64,000 bases of DNA from Deltaproteobacteria bacterium CG11_big_fil_rev_8_21_14_0_20_45_16 (lineage in GTDB: Bacteria; Bdellovibrionota; UBA2394), in assembly GCA_002787535.1 (NCBI GenBank), contig PCXB01000041.1, forward strand, positions 57,100 through 121,099. The letters are read 5' to 3'. Every line of letters begins with the position of its first letter. Position 1 is the first letter of the stretch. Both the position numbers and the translations under genes were made by a program. Under the pieces are notes generated by a model. That model saw nothing but the letters and a program-made list of their open reading frames with translations. It ran no database searches and was not told the origin of the DNA. Positions 17,234 to 26,394 of the stretch are shown piece after piece.

Positions 17234-18907
17234 TCAAACCGCATAAATATGAGGAATTACTACGGGTTTTAGTCCATTTTCTCGTCTTAGATAGCGTTTG
17301 ACCTGAAGGCTGATCTCCTCTTCAAGGGACTCAAAGTCTACATCTGAGTCGCCCCTATACTCGGACAAAAGTTCCTCAAGGCTTTGCTCTAATTCAATCC
17401 AATCGATTTCGCCAGGTAGGCCTAAGCTTTCAAGTTCAAGCCGCATAAGAGGCTTAAAATCCTTGCGTCTGACAACGGCACTTACCAGCACTATGCCTTG
17501 CGATCCCATCTTTCGTCGAAACTTTATCGTTTCTTCTGGCACAAGATTTCGAGCTTCATCCAAGAATAACTTTCCTGCCGTCACACGTTCTGCCAACTTT
17601 CGAAAAACTTTATCGGAAAGCTCAACAACATCGCCATTCTCAGCCACAAAAGTCTTTGTGTTTGGGATAGTGTTCTTCGCAAGTTCATAATGTTTGCATA
17701 GCATTCGATACTCACCGTGCACGGGTAAAAAGTTTTGAGGACGAACCCACTCAAAAATGGTTTTGAGCTCATCCTGTCGCGCGTGACCCGATACGTGGAC
17801 AAAGGCATCACGAAAATCAATGACCTTGGCGCCCAACCGATGCAGGTTGTTCATCAGAAGTGAAATGCGCTTTTCATTTCCAGGAATATGTCGGGATGAA
17901 AAAATGATCGTATCGCCTTCGTCGATATCAACATCAGGATGCGTGCCGTGACTCATTTTAGAAAGTGCTGAGCGAGCTTCGGCCTGTGTTCCCGTGGACA
18001 AAACCATGATTTTGTTGGAAGGGATATCGTCAATTTCTCGAGACGTAATCAATTGCGACCAATCATAACTCAAATGTCCGTGCTGCCGAGCGAGATCCAC
18101 ATTGCTTAATACCGAACGACCACAGAGCATTAAGCGCCGCCCAACTTTGGCAGCTATATCCATTAAAATTTGAATGCGATGGATATTGGACGAAAATAAG
18201 CTGACTATGATTTTCCCCGTCTTAACGGAGCCAATAAGTTGCTCGAGGGATTCACTCAGGGCTTTTTCCGACAGACTCCAGCCAGGACTTTCGACATTAG
18301 TTGAATCTGACATCAAAAGCCGAACACCTTGATCTCCAAGTTCTCTAAAGCGTTGCTCATCAAACTGCCAATTATCAATAGGATCGTGATCAATCTTAAA
18401 ATCACCAGTATGCACGAGCATTCCTTGAGGCGTTTGGATAGCCAAACCGACGCAGTCCACTAAACTGTGGGTAACGCGCAGTGGTTCAATCTCAAATACT
18501 CCAGCTTTGAACTTCTTCCCTGGTGTGATTTTATTAATTTTCTTTTCGGGATATTTGCCAGCCTCTTTCATTCGAGGTTCCAGCATCGCTAACGTAAAGT
18601 CCGTGCCATAAATCGGCGGACTACCGATCTTATGATGAAGGTAACCGACGGCGCCAAGGTGATCTTCGTGCGAATGAGTCAAAACGAGAGCATCCACATC
18701 AATGTCGTATTCGTGAAAAAAATCAATTTTTGGCATGATAAGATCCACCCCTGGTAAATACGCATCCGGAAAGCTCACACCGCAATCAATCACCATGCAG
18801 CGGCCGCGATGAACCAGGGCCATCATATTCATTCCAATTTCGGAAAGGCCTCCCAAGGGCACTAAGAAAAGCGATGGGGAGTCATGGAAGAGGCGCTTTA
18901 AATTCAC
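17234..18907 (-). CDS. rnj: Ribonuclease J
   Basis: Metallo-beta-lactamase/beta-CASP ribonuclease with 5'-3' exonuclease and endonuclease activity in mRNA decay and rRNA maturation. The 557-residue length is typical. The zinc motif THSHEDHLG places ligands H78, H80, D82 and H83. Further family features are VHTGDFKIDHDP, MSDSTNVESPG, SSRHIPGNE and VSGHARQDELK with the HGEYRM motif of the beta-CASP region. The last 100 residues form the RNase J C-terminal domain. The presence of RNase J points away from gammaproteobacteria and towards groups such as Bdellovibrionota, Firmicutes or alphaproteobacteria. The gene is divergent from rsmE. Confidence 0.95.
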   Translation of the reverse strand: MNLKRLFHDSPSLFLVPLGGLSEIGMNMMALVHRGRCMVIDCGVSFPDAYLPGVDLIMPKIDFFHEYDIDVDALVLTHSHEDHLGAVGYLHHKIGSPPIYGTDFTLAMLEPRMKEAGKYPEKKINKITPGKKFKAGVFEIEPLRVTHSLVDCVGLAIQTPQGMLVHTGDFKIDHDPIDNWQFDEQRFRELGDQGVRLLMSDSTNVESPGWSLSEKALSESLEQLIGSVKTGKIIVSLFSSNIHRIQILMDIAAKVGRRLMLCGRSVLSNVDLARQHGHLSYDWSQLITSREIDDIPSNKIMVLSTGTQAEARSALSKMSHGTHPDVDIDEGDTIIFSSRHIPGNEKRISLLMNNLHRLGAKVIDFRDAFVHVSGHARQDELKTIFEWVRPQNFLPVHGEYRMLCKHYELAKNTIPNTKTFVAENGDVVELSDKVFRKLAERVTAGKLFLDEARNLVPEETIKFRRKMGSQGIVLVSAVVRRKDFKPLMRLELESLGLPGEIDWIELEQSLEELLSEYRGDSDVDFESLEEEISLQVKRYLRRENGLKPVVIPHIYAV

Positions 18908-18975
18908 CCTGAAACTCTACGATCAGCCCCTTCTTTGGTCTAGAAAGATATGGAGAAGCTGTTAAACTTAGCTCG

Positions 18976-19674
18976 ATGATCCGCCTTTATGTGGACGAAG
19001 ACTTTGAGCCTGGCAAGTGCTTGGAGCTTCCCAAATCCGAACTTCATTATTTTAAGTCTGTTCGACGTGGGAAGGGAGACGAAATTCTCGAGTTATTCAA
19101 TCGAAAAGGGCAAGTCGCAAGAGCAAGCTTTAAAGATAAGGCCCTCAAGGTTTCAGAGGTCATTGAAATGGAACCAGCCCGCCATCGCATACGTATAGCA
19201 TTAGGATTGCCCGATACCAGTGTGGCCAAAAAAGTCTTGGCGGCGGTCTCGGAATTGGGTGTTGAGGAGTTAATTTTTTTTGCAGCGGGCCGCAGTCAAG
19301 CTGCAAAAAAGAGGCTGGAGAAACTTGAAGATTGGGACAAATTTAGCATCGAGTCCGCTCGTCAATGCGGTAGAGCGCGGCCCCTAAAAATTTCAAGCCT
19401 ATCTCTGAATAAGATTCTAGATCTATGTGTAAAAAATCGAATCGTTTTGGACGAAGTTAATTCTGAGACAGGTGTATACTTTGATCTGGGCGAGCCACGC
19501 GATTTCTTACTATTGGTTGGCCCCGAAGGCGGATGGACTGCAGAAGAGCGTAGCAAAATTTATGAATCTGGTTTTCAAAGCTTACATTTTCCGACTCCAA
19601 TTTTAAAAGTAGAAACAGCGTGCACAGCAGCCTGTGTTTGGGCCTTGATGCCCAGTTTGTTACTTAATCGCTAA
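18976..19674 (+). CDS. rsmE: 16S rRNA (uracil-1498-N3)-methyltransferase
   Basis: SPOUT-fold enzyme that methylates U1498 of 16S rRNA using S-adenosylmethionine. The 232 residues begin with the small PUA-like domain (MIRLYVDEDFEPGKCLELP) and end in the trefoil-knot domain. LLVGPEGGWTAEE is the signature SAM-binding loop, and ILKVETA forms the terminal knot segment. The expected second motif is slightly changed: SARQCGRARP instead of the common EQSGR. Divergent from rnj, followed by about 225 bases in which I see only the promoter of the next gene. Confidence 0.93.
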   Translation: MIRLYVDEDFEPGKCLELPKSELHYFKSVRRGKGDEILELFNRKGQVARASFKDKALKVSEVIEMEPARHRIRIALGLPDTSVAKKVLAAVSELGVEELIFFAAGRSQAAKKRLEKLEDWDKFSIESARQCGRARPLKISSLSLNKILDLCVKNRIVLDEVNSETGVYFDLGEPRDFLLLVGPEGGWTAEERSKIYESGFQSLHFPTPILKVETACTAACVWALMPSLLLNR

Positions 19675-19865
19675 GCTTGTCAGACGACTCAACAGGACCT
19701 TGCAAGATTTGAGATATTGCTTTGCGCTAAAGTCAGAATTGCGGCGGAGCAGCTGAATCACATAAAATTAATGGGCTCATTCGTTTGAACATTAAGGGAG
19801 GGCGCCAAATAGTCTCAGATTGGGAAATCGCGAGAGTTTTCCGGGGCTAAATATTCAGCGGCTTA

Positions 19866-19894
19866 TTGACCCTTTTGACAAGGCTTCCTAGAAT
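19866..19894 (+). promoter_or_regulatory. Sigma70-type promoter giving a leaderless transcript
   Basis: TTGACC and TAGAAT are separated by exactly 17 bases. The expected transcription start, about seven bases past the -10 box, falls on the GTG start codon at 19901. No ribosome-binding site is present between them. Confidence 0.5.
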
Positions 19895-19900
19895 AAGAAG

Positions 19901-21484
19901 GTGATAAACATCAGGATTTTGGGTCTTTTGGTGCTCGGCGTGGCTGGCTTCTTTTTGCAGGCCTGTTCGAGCAAATCAAATTCGGTTGCGGTTCAAGAAT
20001 CCAGCATTTGGACAGAAAACGATTTAGAAAATCCCGTCATTCTTGAGGAGGAGTTGGAGGCGAAATCAAAGGGGGAGCTTCCTCGCTTTGATATTCCAAT
20101 CGTTCGCAATCCAAAAGTTGAGACATGGATCAACTATTTTCAAGGACGGGGTCGCAAGTGGTATGGCATTTGGCTGGAGCGTTCCGGTCGATACATTCCT
20201 TTCATGAGAAAAATTCTAAGGGAGCACGGCCTTCCAGAGGATCTTGTTTACTTAGCGATGATTGAGTCAGGGTTTAATCATAAAGCTTACTCACGCGCTC
20301 GAGCTGCAGGTTACTGGCAGTTTATTTACAGCACCGGTCGACTTTATGGTTTGCAAGTAGATTTTTGGCGAGATGAGAGACGAGACCCTGAAAAGGCGAC
20401 GATTGCAGCGGCCAGACATTTGAAGGATCTCTATGATAAGTTTCAAGATTGGAAATTGGCGGCCGCCGCCTACAATGCGGGGCAAGGTAAAGTAACTCGT
20501 GCCATCAACCGTTATCAAACCGAAGATTTCTGGGAGCTCACAAAGCATAGCTACTTGAAGAACGAAACCAAGAACTATGTGCCCAAACTTATTGCTGCGG
20601 CTTTGATAGCAAAAGAGCCTGGAAAGTATGGATTTAACGACATCAGTTACCAAGACCCACTGTCATACGACAAAATTATCTTGCGTAAGCCCGTTAATTT
20701 AAAAACTTTGACTAATAAAACAAGTTATTCGCTAGATGACTTAGTCCGACTCAATCCAGAACTCAATCATCCGGTAACGCCACCCCATATTAAGGAGTAT
20801 GAGCTTCGCGTTCCTTATGGGAGATCTCAAGAGTTCATTGAGGCGTACAATAATTTGGGCCCGGCTGAATTATTTCAATATGCGTCTCATACGATTCGTC
20901 GGGGCGATACCATTTCTCAAATTGCTCGTCATTACAGGATCCCCCAGTCAGAGATTATGCGGTTGAATAAAATTAAGTCGGCTCGCTCTCTTCGACTAGG
21001 CCAAACTCTTTTATTGCCTGTTCCACAGGGTACAGAAATCAAAAAGGCTTACGAACAGAAAGCTGTTCAATCGAGACCTACGGTTCGGAAGGCTGCTGTG
21101 CCTCGAAAACCTCTTTCGGTGTCTGATGGTGTGGAGACAACCTATCGCATTCGGAGAGGGGATAATCTTTGGGCGATTGCAAATCGGTTTGGGCTTAGTC
21201 TTTACGAAATTAAAAATGCCAACAACCTATCGAGTGATCGGGTTTTCGTAGGTCAGGAGATCGTTGTTCCGTCATCCGGCCGGAGTGGGCCCGCTTCAGT
21301 TCGCGTCGCAACCAAAGTGGATAGTGACTTAGCAAGTCCAACGGTTCATGTGGTTCAGTCAGGAGAGTCCTTATGGAGTATTTCGCAGCAATACGGAACA
21401 TCAATTGGGGATATCAAGCGGCATAATAAACTGAGGCGAAATACGATTTGGCCCGGCAAGCGACTCTTGATTCCATCTACCTGA
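19901..21484 (+). CDS. mltD: Membrane-bound lytic murein transglycosylase with three LysM domains (MltD-like)
   Basis: Lipoprotein that cleaves peptidoglycan glycan strands. The signal peptide ends in LQAC, so Cys22 would be lipidated. The SLT catalytic domain spans about residues 95-240, with the catalytic Glu122 in [13 protein letters not shown] and the family motifs AAGYWQF and AAAYNAGQG. Three LysM peptidoglycan-binding repeats follow at about 330-372, 414-457 and 482-527, each opening with R/S-G-D/E-x-hydrophobic ([30 protein letters not shown]). The start is GTG with no ribosome-binding site, and the promoter predicts a leaderless mRNA. Confidence 0.93.
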   Translation: MINIRILGLLVLGVAGFFLQACSSKSNSVAVQESSIWTENDLENPVILEEELEAKSKGELPRFDIPIVRNPKVETWINYFQGRGRKWYGIWLERSGRYIPFMRKILREHGLPEDLVYLAMIESGFNHKAYSRARAAGYWQFIYSTGRLYGLQVDFWRDERRDPEKATIAAARHLKDLYDKFQDWKLAAAAYNAGQGKVTRAINRYQTEDFWELTKHSYLKNETKNYVPKLIAAALIAKEPGKYGFNDISYQDPLSYDKIILRKPVNLKTLTNKTSYSLDDLVRLNPELNHPVTPPHIKEYELRVPYGRSQEFIEAYNNLGPAELFQYASHTIRRGDTISQIARHYRIPQSEIMRLNKIKSARSLRLGQTLLLPVPQGTEIKKAYEQKAVQSRPTVRKAAVPRKPLSVSDGVETTYRIRRGDNLWAIANRFGLSLYEIKNANNLSSDRVFVGQEIVVPSSGRSGPASVRVATKVDSDLASPTVHVVQSGESLWSISQQYGTSIGDIKRHNKLRRNTIWPGKRLLIPST

Positions 21485-21532
21485 CTGACTACTGACTCAA
21501 AGCCTATTGAGGAAGAGTCGCCTGACGATCCA

Positions 21533-22138
21533 TCAGAAGAAAACTGAGAACTCTTTAGCTAATGATTCAAACTCTTGTTGGGTCAGAGCATCAAACCCAT
21601 TGGCGCTAGCGCAATCAATATCAATTTCTGCGACCGCTTCATTGAGCTGATTGAAAATGGGAACCACCAGCTCGCTCTTAGTTTTTAAGCTGCAGGAGAG
21701 ATAGCGAGCATCGCTTTTGACATTTGGAATATTCAAACTTCGCCCTTCATAAATGGCAGCGCCACAAATTCCACGATCAAGTGGAATGCGAATATGTGGC
21801 GTCGGTTCCCCAATGAAGGCCGACACGATCAACTCTTGAGGTTTGATTGGATCACGACGATAGATTCCGATCCAGTTAAAGTCCGGGCGTTCTTTTACCC
21901 ACGCTTCAAAAGAAGTGAGGATTTTAGATTTTGCGCTAAGACCAAGTTCCTCCCCGTTTTCCAAAGCGCCGAGGGTTTGGGACAGATTTTGAAGGGCCTT
22001 TTTTGTAGTTTTCGATTCAAAATCTAAGGCTTCAACAAATCCCAAATTTTGACTTTCAAACTGAATGGGAAACCTTTGAGTTGAAGCTCCGCTGAAATCA
22101 CCGCATTCAAGCCGAATATTTTTTGTTTCAACTTTCAC
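21533..22138 (-). CDS. GAF-domain protein related to free methionine-(R)-sulfoxide reductase
   Basis: The C-terminal 140 residues match the fRMsr-type GAF domain: DFNWIGIYRR, HIRIPLDRGICGAAIYEGR, NVKSDARYLSCSLKTKSELVVPI and EIDIDC. Two of the reactive cysteines seen in fRMsr are kept (in RGICG and LSCS). The cysteine usually found just before RIP is replaced (PHIRIP). The enzyme may reduce free Met-R-sulfoxide, or be only a sensor. The ORF track starts at 22249, overlapping rpsD, but a strong rpsD terminator at 22157-22188 lies inside that version. I therefore prefer the GTG at 22138, 201 residues, with low confidence in the exact codon. Confidence 0.72.
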   Translation of the reverse strand: MKVETKNIRLECGDFSGASTQRFPIQFESQNLGFVEALDFESKTTKKALQNLSQTLGALENGEELGLSAKSKILTSFEAWVKERPDFNWIGIYRRDPIKPQELIVSAFIGEPTPHIRIPLDRGICGAAIYEGRSLNIPNVKSDARYLSCSLKTKSELVVPIFNQLNEAVAEIDIDCASANGFDALTQQEFESLAKEFSVFF

Positions 22139-22156
22139 GAAAGATAGGGACTGCGA

Positions 22157-22188
22157 AATAAAAAGCGGGTCTAGATAGACCCGCTTTA
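22157..22188 (-). terminator. Intrinsic terminator of rpsD
   Basis: On the minus strand AAAGCGGGTC, a six-base loop TATCTA and GACCCGCTTT form a perfect 10-bp stem running into TTTTTATTT. It starts 26 bases after the rpsD stop and is a textbook Rho-independent terminator. Confidence 0.88.
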
Positions 22189-22214
22189 CAATTGAATTAA
22201 AATTTTCGTTAAGA

Positions 22215-22838
22215 CTACTTCTTACCTCTTGTCGCATAATACTCAGCAATCAAGCGATCTTGATAATTGAATGGGACATCTGCCGTTGTTGGTTCGGCAA
22301 CAATTTTACCCTTCAAGGCTTCATTCTTCTCTAAGTAACTTGGCAAATCCAGTCGTGGGGTGCTTTGGGTTTGCAAAACAGATGTATGTTCTTTAGCAGC
22401 CTCTTTGACTGATACTTCATCGCCGACTTTAAGCACCATGGAGCCGATGCTTGCTGTTTTACCATTCACTTGGATGTGGCCGTGTCGAACCATTTGTCGA
22501 GCTGCCCGAACGGATGGCGCCATTTGAAATCGGAAAACCAAATTATCAAGACGCATCTCTAACCGCCGAGAAAGCTCCTCAATCCAGTTAACGCCAGCTC
22601 GATTTGAATCACGAACGAATCTTTGAAGCTGTCGTTCACGAAGCTGGTAGTGGGCCAAAAGCTTTTGCTTTTCCATTAACCGAAGGCCGTACTCGGAGGG
22701 TTTTCGTCGAGAATTGCCGTGCTGGCCTGGTCCATAGGGGCGTCGGTCCAAGGCTCCTGGCTTACCTAGTCCTGGCAAATCGCAATTGAGTCTTCTTTGG
22801 ACTCTAAATTTTTTAGTAACACTTCGTCCTGATTTCAT
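22215..22838 (-). CDS. rpsD: 30S ribosomal protein S4
   Basis: Primary 16S rRNA-binding protein of the small subunit, 207 residues. The N-terminal region has RPYGPGQHGNSRRKPSEYGLRLMEKQKL, and the S4 RNA-binding domain has RLEMRLDNLVFRFQMAPSVRAARQMVRHGHI. The zinc-binding cysteines found in some S4 proteins are absent, so this is the zinc-free form. The gene stands alone rather than in an alpha operon with rpsM, rpsK and rpoA. It has its own terminator and an upstream inverted repeat, CTTGGACTGTCCAAG, which could take part in control of its mRNA. Confidence 0.97.
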   Translation of the reverse strand: MKSGRSVTKKFRVQRRLNCDLPGLGKPGALDRRPYGPGQHGNSRRKPSEYGLRLMEKQKLLAHYQLRERQLQRFVRDSNRAGVNWIEELSRRLEMRLDNLVFRFQMAPSVRAARQMVRHGHIQVNGKTASIGSMVLKVGDEVSVKEAAKEHTSVLQTQSTPRLDLPSYLEKNEALKGKIVAEPTTADVPFNYQDRLIAEYYATRGKK

Positions 22839-22862
22839 AATCTTTCCGTTTTCTGCCCCCGT

Positions 22863-22877
22863 CTTGGACTGTCCAAG
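22863..22877. promoter_or_regulatory. Inverted repeat upstream of rpsD
   Basis: CTTGGAC-T-GTCCAAG is perfectly symmetric around one base and lies 25-39 bases upstream of the rpsD ATG, in the gap shared with the divergent aldolase gene. It could be an operator, or in the rpsD leader RNA a 6-bp hairpin with a 3-base loop. Confidence 0.35.
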
Positions 22878-22951
22878 CTAGCCCGCGGGAATCAATTGGT
22901 TTTTCCAAAAAACTATTTCAGCAAGCCTGCGTTTTAGATAAGACTCAGACG

Positions 22952-24019
22952 ATGATCAATAAAATTTCTGGTATTAAAGATATTCAAAATATCCTCGAAT
23001 CGGAGGCTAGTTTGCTTGAATATCGCTGTAAAGGCATTTCAGCCAAAGATCTGCATCTGCCAGGCCCGGATTTTGTAGACCGAGTTTGGCTTGCAAGTGA
23101 CCGAAACCTCAGAGTTTTGGGGGCTTTGCAGGGCCTTTTTAATCATGGGCGTTTAGGTGGCACTGGCTATCTCTCAATACTTCCAGTTGATCAAGGCATT
23201 GAGCATTCTGCGGGGGCATCTTTTGCGCTTAACTCTGAATACTTCGATTCCGAGAATATCGTTCGTTTAGCAATTGAAGGAGGATGTAATGCCGTGGCAT
23301 CGACTTATGGGGTTTTGGGCTCGGTAGCTCGAAAATACGCCCATAAAATTCCATTTTTGCTAAAGCTTAACCATAACGAATTTCTGAGTTATCCCAATGC
23401 GCATGATCAGGTGTTTTTTGCCCAAGTGGAGGCTGCCTACGATATGGGCTGCACTGGGGTAGGTGCGACGATCTATTTCGGCTCGCCTGAATCTCGACGG
23501 CAAATTCAGGAAGTCTCCTTGGCCTTTCGAAGGGCGCATGAGTTGGGAATGTTTACAGTTCTTTGGTGTTATCTTCGAAATCCCGCCTTCAAAACGGACA
23601 AAGTTGACTATCATTTGGCGGCGGATTTGAGTTCTCAGGCTAATCATTTGGGCGTGACCATAGAAGCGGACATCATCAAGCAAAAAATGCCCGAAAATAA
23701 TGGCGGCTTCAAAGCCCTTAAGTTTGGAAAGACGCATGACAAGGTTTATACCGAGCTATGTCCAGACCATCCGATCGAATGGACTCGATTTCAAGTTGCC
23801 AATTGCTATATGGGTCGAGTCGGATTGATTAACTCGGGCGGGGCGAGTGGTGCGAATGATTTCAAAGACGCGATTACGACGGCTGTCATTAACAAGAGAG
23901 CCGGTGGGATGGGACTGATTAGTGGGCGAAAAGCTTTCCAGCGCCCGATGAAAGATGGTGTGGCTTTGCTGCACGCGATCCAGGATGTTTATGCCTGCAA
24001 AGAAGTTACAATTGCTTAG
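22952..24019 (+). CDS. fbaB: Class I fructose-bisphosphate aldolase, archaeal/DhnA type
   Basis: Schiff-base aldolase that interconverts fructose 1,6-bisphosphate with dihydroxyacetone phosphate and glyceraldehyde 3-phosphate. The 355 residues show [38 protein letters not shown] and the ADIIKQKMP segment that carries the likely Schiff-base lysine. The C-terminus has [10 protein letters not shown] and [10 protein letters not shown] for phosphate binding. It could work in glycolysis or gluconeogenesis; no other pathway genes are adjacent. It converges with the FMN reductase gene, with a 4-base overlap of the 3' ends. Confidence 0.92.
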   Translation: MINKISGIKDIQNILESEASLLEYRCKGISAKDLHLPGPDFVDRVWLASDRNLRVLGALQGLFNHGRLGGTGYLSILPVDQGIEHSAGASFALNSEYFDSENIVRLAIEGGCNAVASTYGVLGSVARKYAHKIPFLLKLNHNEFLSYPNAHDQVFFAQVEAAYDMGCTGVGATIYFGSPESRRQIQEVSLAFRRAHELGMFTVLWCYLRNPAFKTDKVDYHLAADLSSQANHLGVTIEADIIKQKMPENNGGFKALKFGKTHDKVYTELCPDHPIEWTRFQVANCYMGRVGLINSGGASGANDFKDAITTAVINKRAGGMGLISGRKAFQRPMKDGVALLHAIQDVYACKEVTIA

Positions 24020-24576
24020 CTTGGCTTTCTTAAGCTTCTTGTAAAGAGGATGAAGCCGATCATCATTTGTTCCATAAGCTGCTGAATGAAATCCTCCTTT
24101 GGCTTTCCGTTTTCGTCGATGCTTTTATCCACGGCGGGAATAAAAATCCGTTCGGGGAAGATAAAAGCGTTGCGGTAACCAAAAATTTGCTGCATATGTT
24201 CGACGGAACGTAGGCTTCCAAATCGACCTGAGCTCAGCCCAACAAAAGCACATGGAATTTTTTGTAAGCTTTGTGGAAACGGAAGCATATCCAAAAAATA
24301 CTTGAAAACACCGGGAGCCGAGCCATTGTATTCTGGGAGAACGCTAATGACAGCATCGGCTTTCAAAACGGCCTCTCGAAACGAATCAAATGAACTGGGC
24401 TTGCTGGCATAGGCGCTGGGAGCAAAAATCTCGAGGGGAAGATTCTGTAAATCAAGGACTGCTACATTTTCATTTTGATCCCTAAGATTTGTTTTTAAGA
24501 GGCCGGCGAGGTGATTCGAGACTTTTAAGGTATTGGATTGCGGACGGTTGGTTCCTGATATTATTAGCCAATTCAT
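24016..24576 (-). CDS. NADPH-dependent FMN reductase family protein
   Basis: Flavodoxin-fold oxidoreductase, 186 residues. [17 protein letters not shown] at the N-terminus is the FMN phosphate-binding loop, and [21 protein letters not shown] carries the PEYNGS motif of the NADPH-dependent FMN reductase/azoreductase family. It probably reduces quinones, chromate or free flavin; the physiological substrate cannot be told. It is a stand-alone gene that converges on the aldolase gene. Confidence 0.88.
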   Translation of the reverse strand: MNWLIISGTNRPQSNTLKVSNHLAGLLKTNLRDQNENVAVLDLQNLPLEIFAPSAYASKPSSFDSFREAVLKADAVISVLPEYNGSAPGVFKYFLDMLPFPQSLQKIPCAFVGLSSGRFGSLRSVEHMQQIFGYRNAFIFPERIFIPAVDKSIDENGKPKEDFIQQLMEQMMIGFILFTRSLRKPS

Positions 24577-24685
24577 AGATGTTCAAAACCTAGCGTTTGT
24601 TTGCGTTTGCGCAAAGCGAATCCCTTATTAAATTTTCTCGTGAATTTATTCAAAGAGGGCTACTTTTTGGAAGCGTCCCTAATTT

Positions 24686-25348
24686 ATGCTGAAATCAAAT
24701 TCAAATAACAATCGCCGCAGGAGATTTTGGTCTCATTTGATGATGCGTATTCGGCATGGCGAAAAGAAGATTTTGATCGCTTGGATTCGATTTGCTCGAG
24801 CTCATCGTGAGTCGCGACGGCTACCAATTTTTTTGACCTTACTGTTATTCTTAGATGCTTTTGTCATCATTATTCCGAGCATTCTTTTGACGTGTGCAGC
24901 CATTACGATAACTCCAAGGCGATGGATGCTGTTTATCGGTTGTTTTGTTTTGGCGGTGATGGCCAATAACTTGGTTGCCTATGAAATTGGTAGATTTTTT
25001 CCAGCCCGTGACATTCATTACATTGTTAATTTTTTGGGTGTTCAAAATCTTTGGGAATCTGCAGAAGCTGCCATTCGTCAATATGGAAAGTTTGCGACCT
25101 TCATCGGAGCTTTGGCTGGACTTCCAACGCAGCTAATTACGATAATGATTGGAATCGCCGATGCTCAAGCCCTTCTCCTTAATCGATCTGAGCCCCCCTC
25201 TATCGGAGCGGCGATATTGTTTTGCGGCGTTGGCCACGGCATAAAAATGTTCTTAATCGGAGGCCTTGTACGCTTCGGTTGGGTCAAACTCGAACGTAAA
25301 GTAGCGAAGGATGTCGGAGCAAGTTTGCTTCAGCCGCTTAAAAAATAA
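24686..25348 (+). CDS. DedA/VTT-like inner-membrane protein
   Basis: A 220-residue membrane protein with an Arg-rich cytoplasmic N-terminus (NNRRRRF) and hydrophobic segments at about 52-75, 80-102, 135-155 and 175-195. The pattern LDAFVIIIPSILLTCAA, with the later GALAGLPTQLITIMIGIA, resembles the DedA/YqaA (VTT, SNARE-associated) family, which contributes to lipid flipping and membrane homeostasis. The similarity is partial, so the call is moderate. It converges on the flagellin gene, with two bases between the stops. Confidence 0.6.
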   Translation: MLKSNSNNNRRRRFWSHLMMRIRHGEKKILIAWIRFARAHRESRRLPIFLTLLLFLDAFVIIIPSILLTCAAITITPRRWMLFIGCFVLAVMANNLVAYEIGRFFPARDIHYIVNFLGVQNLWESAEAAIRQYGKFATFIGALAGLPTQLITIMIGIADAQALLLNRSEPPSIGAAILFCGVGHGIKMFLIGGLVRFGWVKLERKVAKDVGASLLQPLKK

Positions 25349-25350
25349 TT

Positions 25351-26172
25351 CTATTTTTTGCCGAGCCCGCCAAAAAATTGCTGACTTAAGGAGGCCGCCG
25401 ATTTCTGCTGAGCCTTCAAAACTTCGATCTGCGCTTGTTGTAAAAACTTTTGCTTACTCAAATTTGAAAGTTCCGAAGCATAATCGGTATCAGCGATTTG
25501 AGACTGCGCAGCGGCTAGGTTCTCTTGTTGAACCGCATTGGCGTTGGATCGAAATTCTAAAGCATTCTGTTGGGCGCCTATGCTGGCTGAGGCCGAGTTC
25601 ACTTGCTCAAGAGCTGAATCAATGGCTGATAGGGCATCTTGCGCAGAAGCTTGGGTGGCAACGCCTTCATCGGCGATTCCGAGATCGGTGGTCGAGACGC
25701 CATCAACGGTGACGGTTTGATTTTCTCCTGCGTTGGCGCCGGTTTGAACTTGTTGTGAGAAGCTTCCATCGAGAAGCGAAGTGCTTCCGAATTTGGTGTT
25801 TTGAGCCAAGCTGTTTACGTTCTCTTGAAGTTGTTCAAATTCATTTTGTAGATTGGATCGATCCGATTGGCTTAAGGTTCCATTGGAAGCCTGAAGCGCT
25901 ATCTCGCGCATGCGTTGCAAGTTGTTTCGAACTTCGCCGAGTCCGCCTTCAGCCGTTGTCAGCGCGGACTGAGTATAATCGATGCCTCGATTCACGGTTG
26001 ATAGACTTGAAGATTGCGTCTGAAGGCTGGAGGCAATCGCTAATCCAGCGGGGTCGCTTTTTGAAGTGACACTTTGGCCAGTGGATAGAGCCGAAAAGCT
26101 GTCTCTAAGCTTCTTCTGAGTCTTTAGAAGGTTATTTAGTATTCCAAGATTGCTTCCAATATTACCAACCAT
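25351..26172 (-). CDS. fliC: Flagellin
   Basis: Subunit of the flagellar filament, about 273 residues. The conserved N-terminal D0/D1 helices (GNIGSNLGILNNLLKTQKKL, LSTGQSVTSKSDPAGLAIA) and C-terminal helices (SASIGAQQNALEFR, LAAAQSQIADTDYASE) flank a very short variable middle region. The filament surface domain is therefore small. The track starts at a TTG (26178), but the ATG at 26172 has AGGAG eight bases upstream and is preferred. It is a single gene with no other flagellar gene nearby. A candidate FliA promoter lies 22 bases upstream. Bdellovibrio-type genomes often hold several scattered flagellins. Confidence 0.95.
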   Translation of the reverse strand: MVGNIGSNLGILNNLLKTQKKLRDSFSALSTGQSVTSKSDPAGLAIASSLQTQSSSLSTVNRGIDYTQSALTTAEGGLGEVRNNLQRMREIALQASNGTLSQSDRSNLQNEFEQLQENVNSLAQNTKFGSTSLLDGSFSQQVQTGANAGENQTVTVDGVSTTDLGIADEGVATQASAQDALSAIDSALEQVNSASASIGAQQNALEFRSNANAVQQENLAAAQSQIADTDYASELSNLSKQKFLQQAQIEVLKAQQKSAASLSQQFFGGLGKK

Positions 26173-26193
26173 AATCAATCACTCCTAAAGCCA

Positions 26194-26221
26194 CTTTCGG
26201 CGGGGCGTCACCATTACTTGA
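26194..26221 (-). promoter_or_regulatory. Candidate FliA (sigma28) promoter of the flagellin gene
   Basis: On the minus strand TCAA and GCCGAAAG are separated by 16 bases, close to the flagellar consensus TAAA-N15-GCCGATAA. The -10 matches at six of eight positions, but the spacing is one base long. It ends 21 bases before the ATG, leaving room for the AGGAG site. Confidence 0.4.
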
Positions 26222-26394
26222 GCGGAATTTCGAAATACCTCAAAAATGCCATGATTTTAGGGATTTGGAGGCCCTATGACTTTGACAGAATTCGGGCTCT
26301 TGGGCTTGAATGACGACTACCAATTGCGGTAAATGTTACGAATCCTTATTAATGCGAATCCCTTAAATCAGAAAGAAACGGAAAGAGTATAGAC

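Noticed and set aside
25311-26069. Plus-strand ORFs of 133, 60 and 104 residues over the flagellin gene.
   Set aside because: They are shadows of the well-supported flagellin frame, and their compositions are not protein-like.
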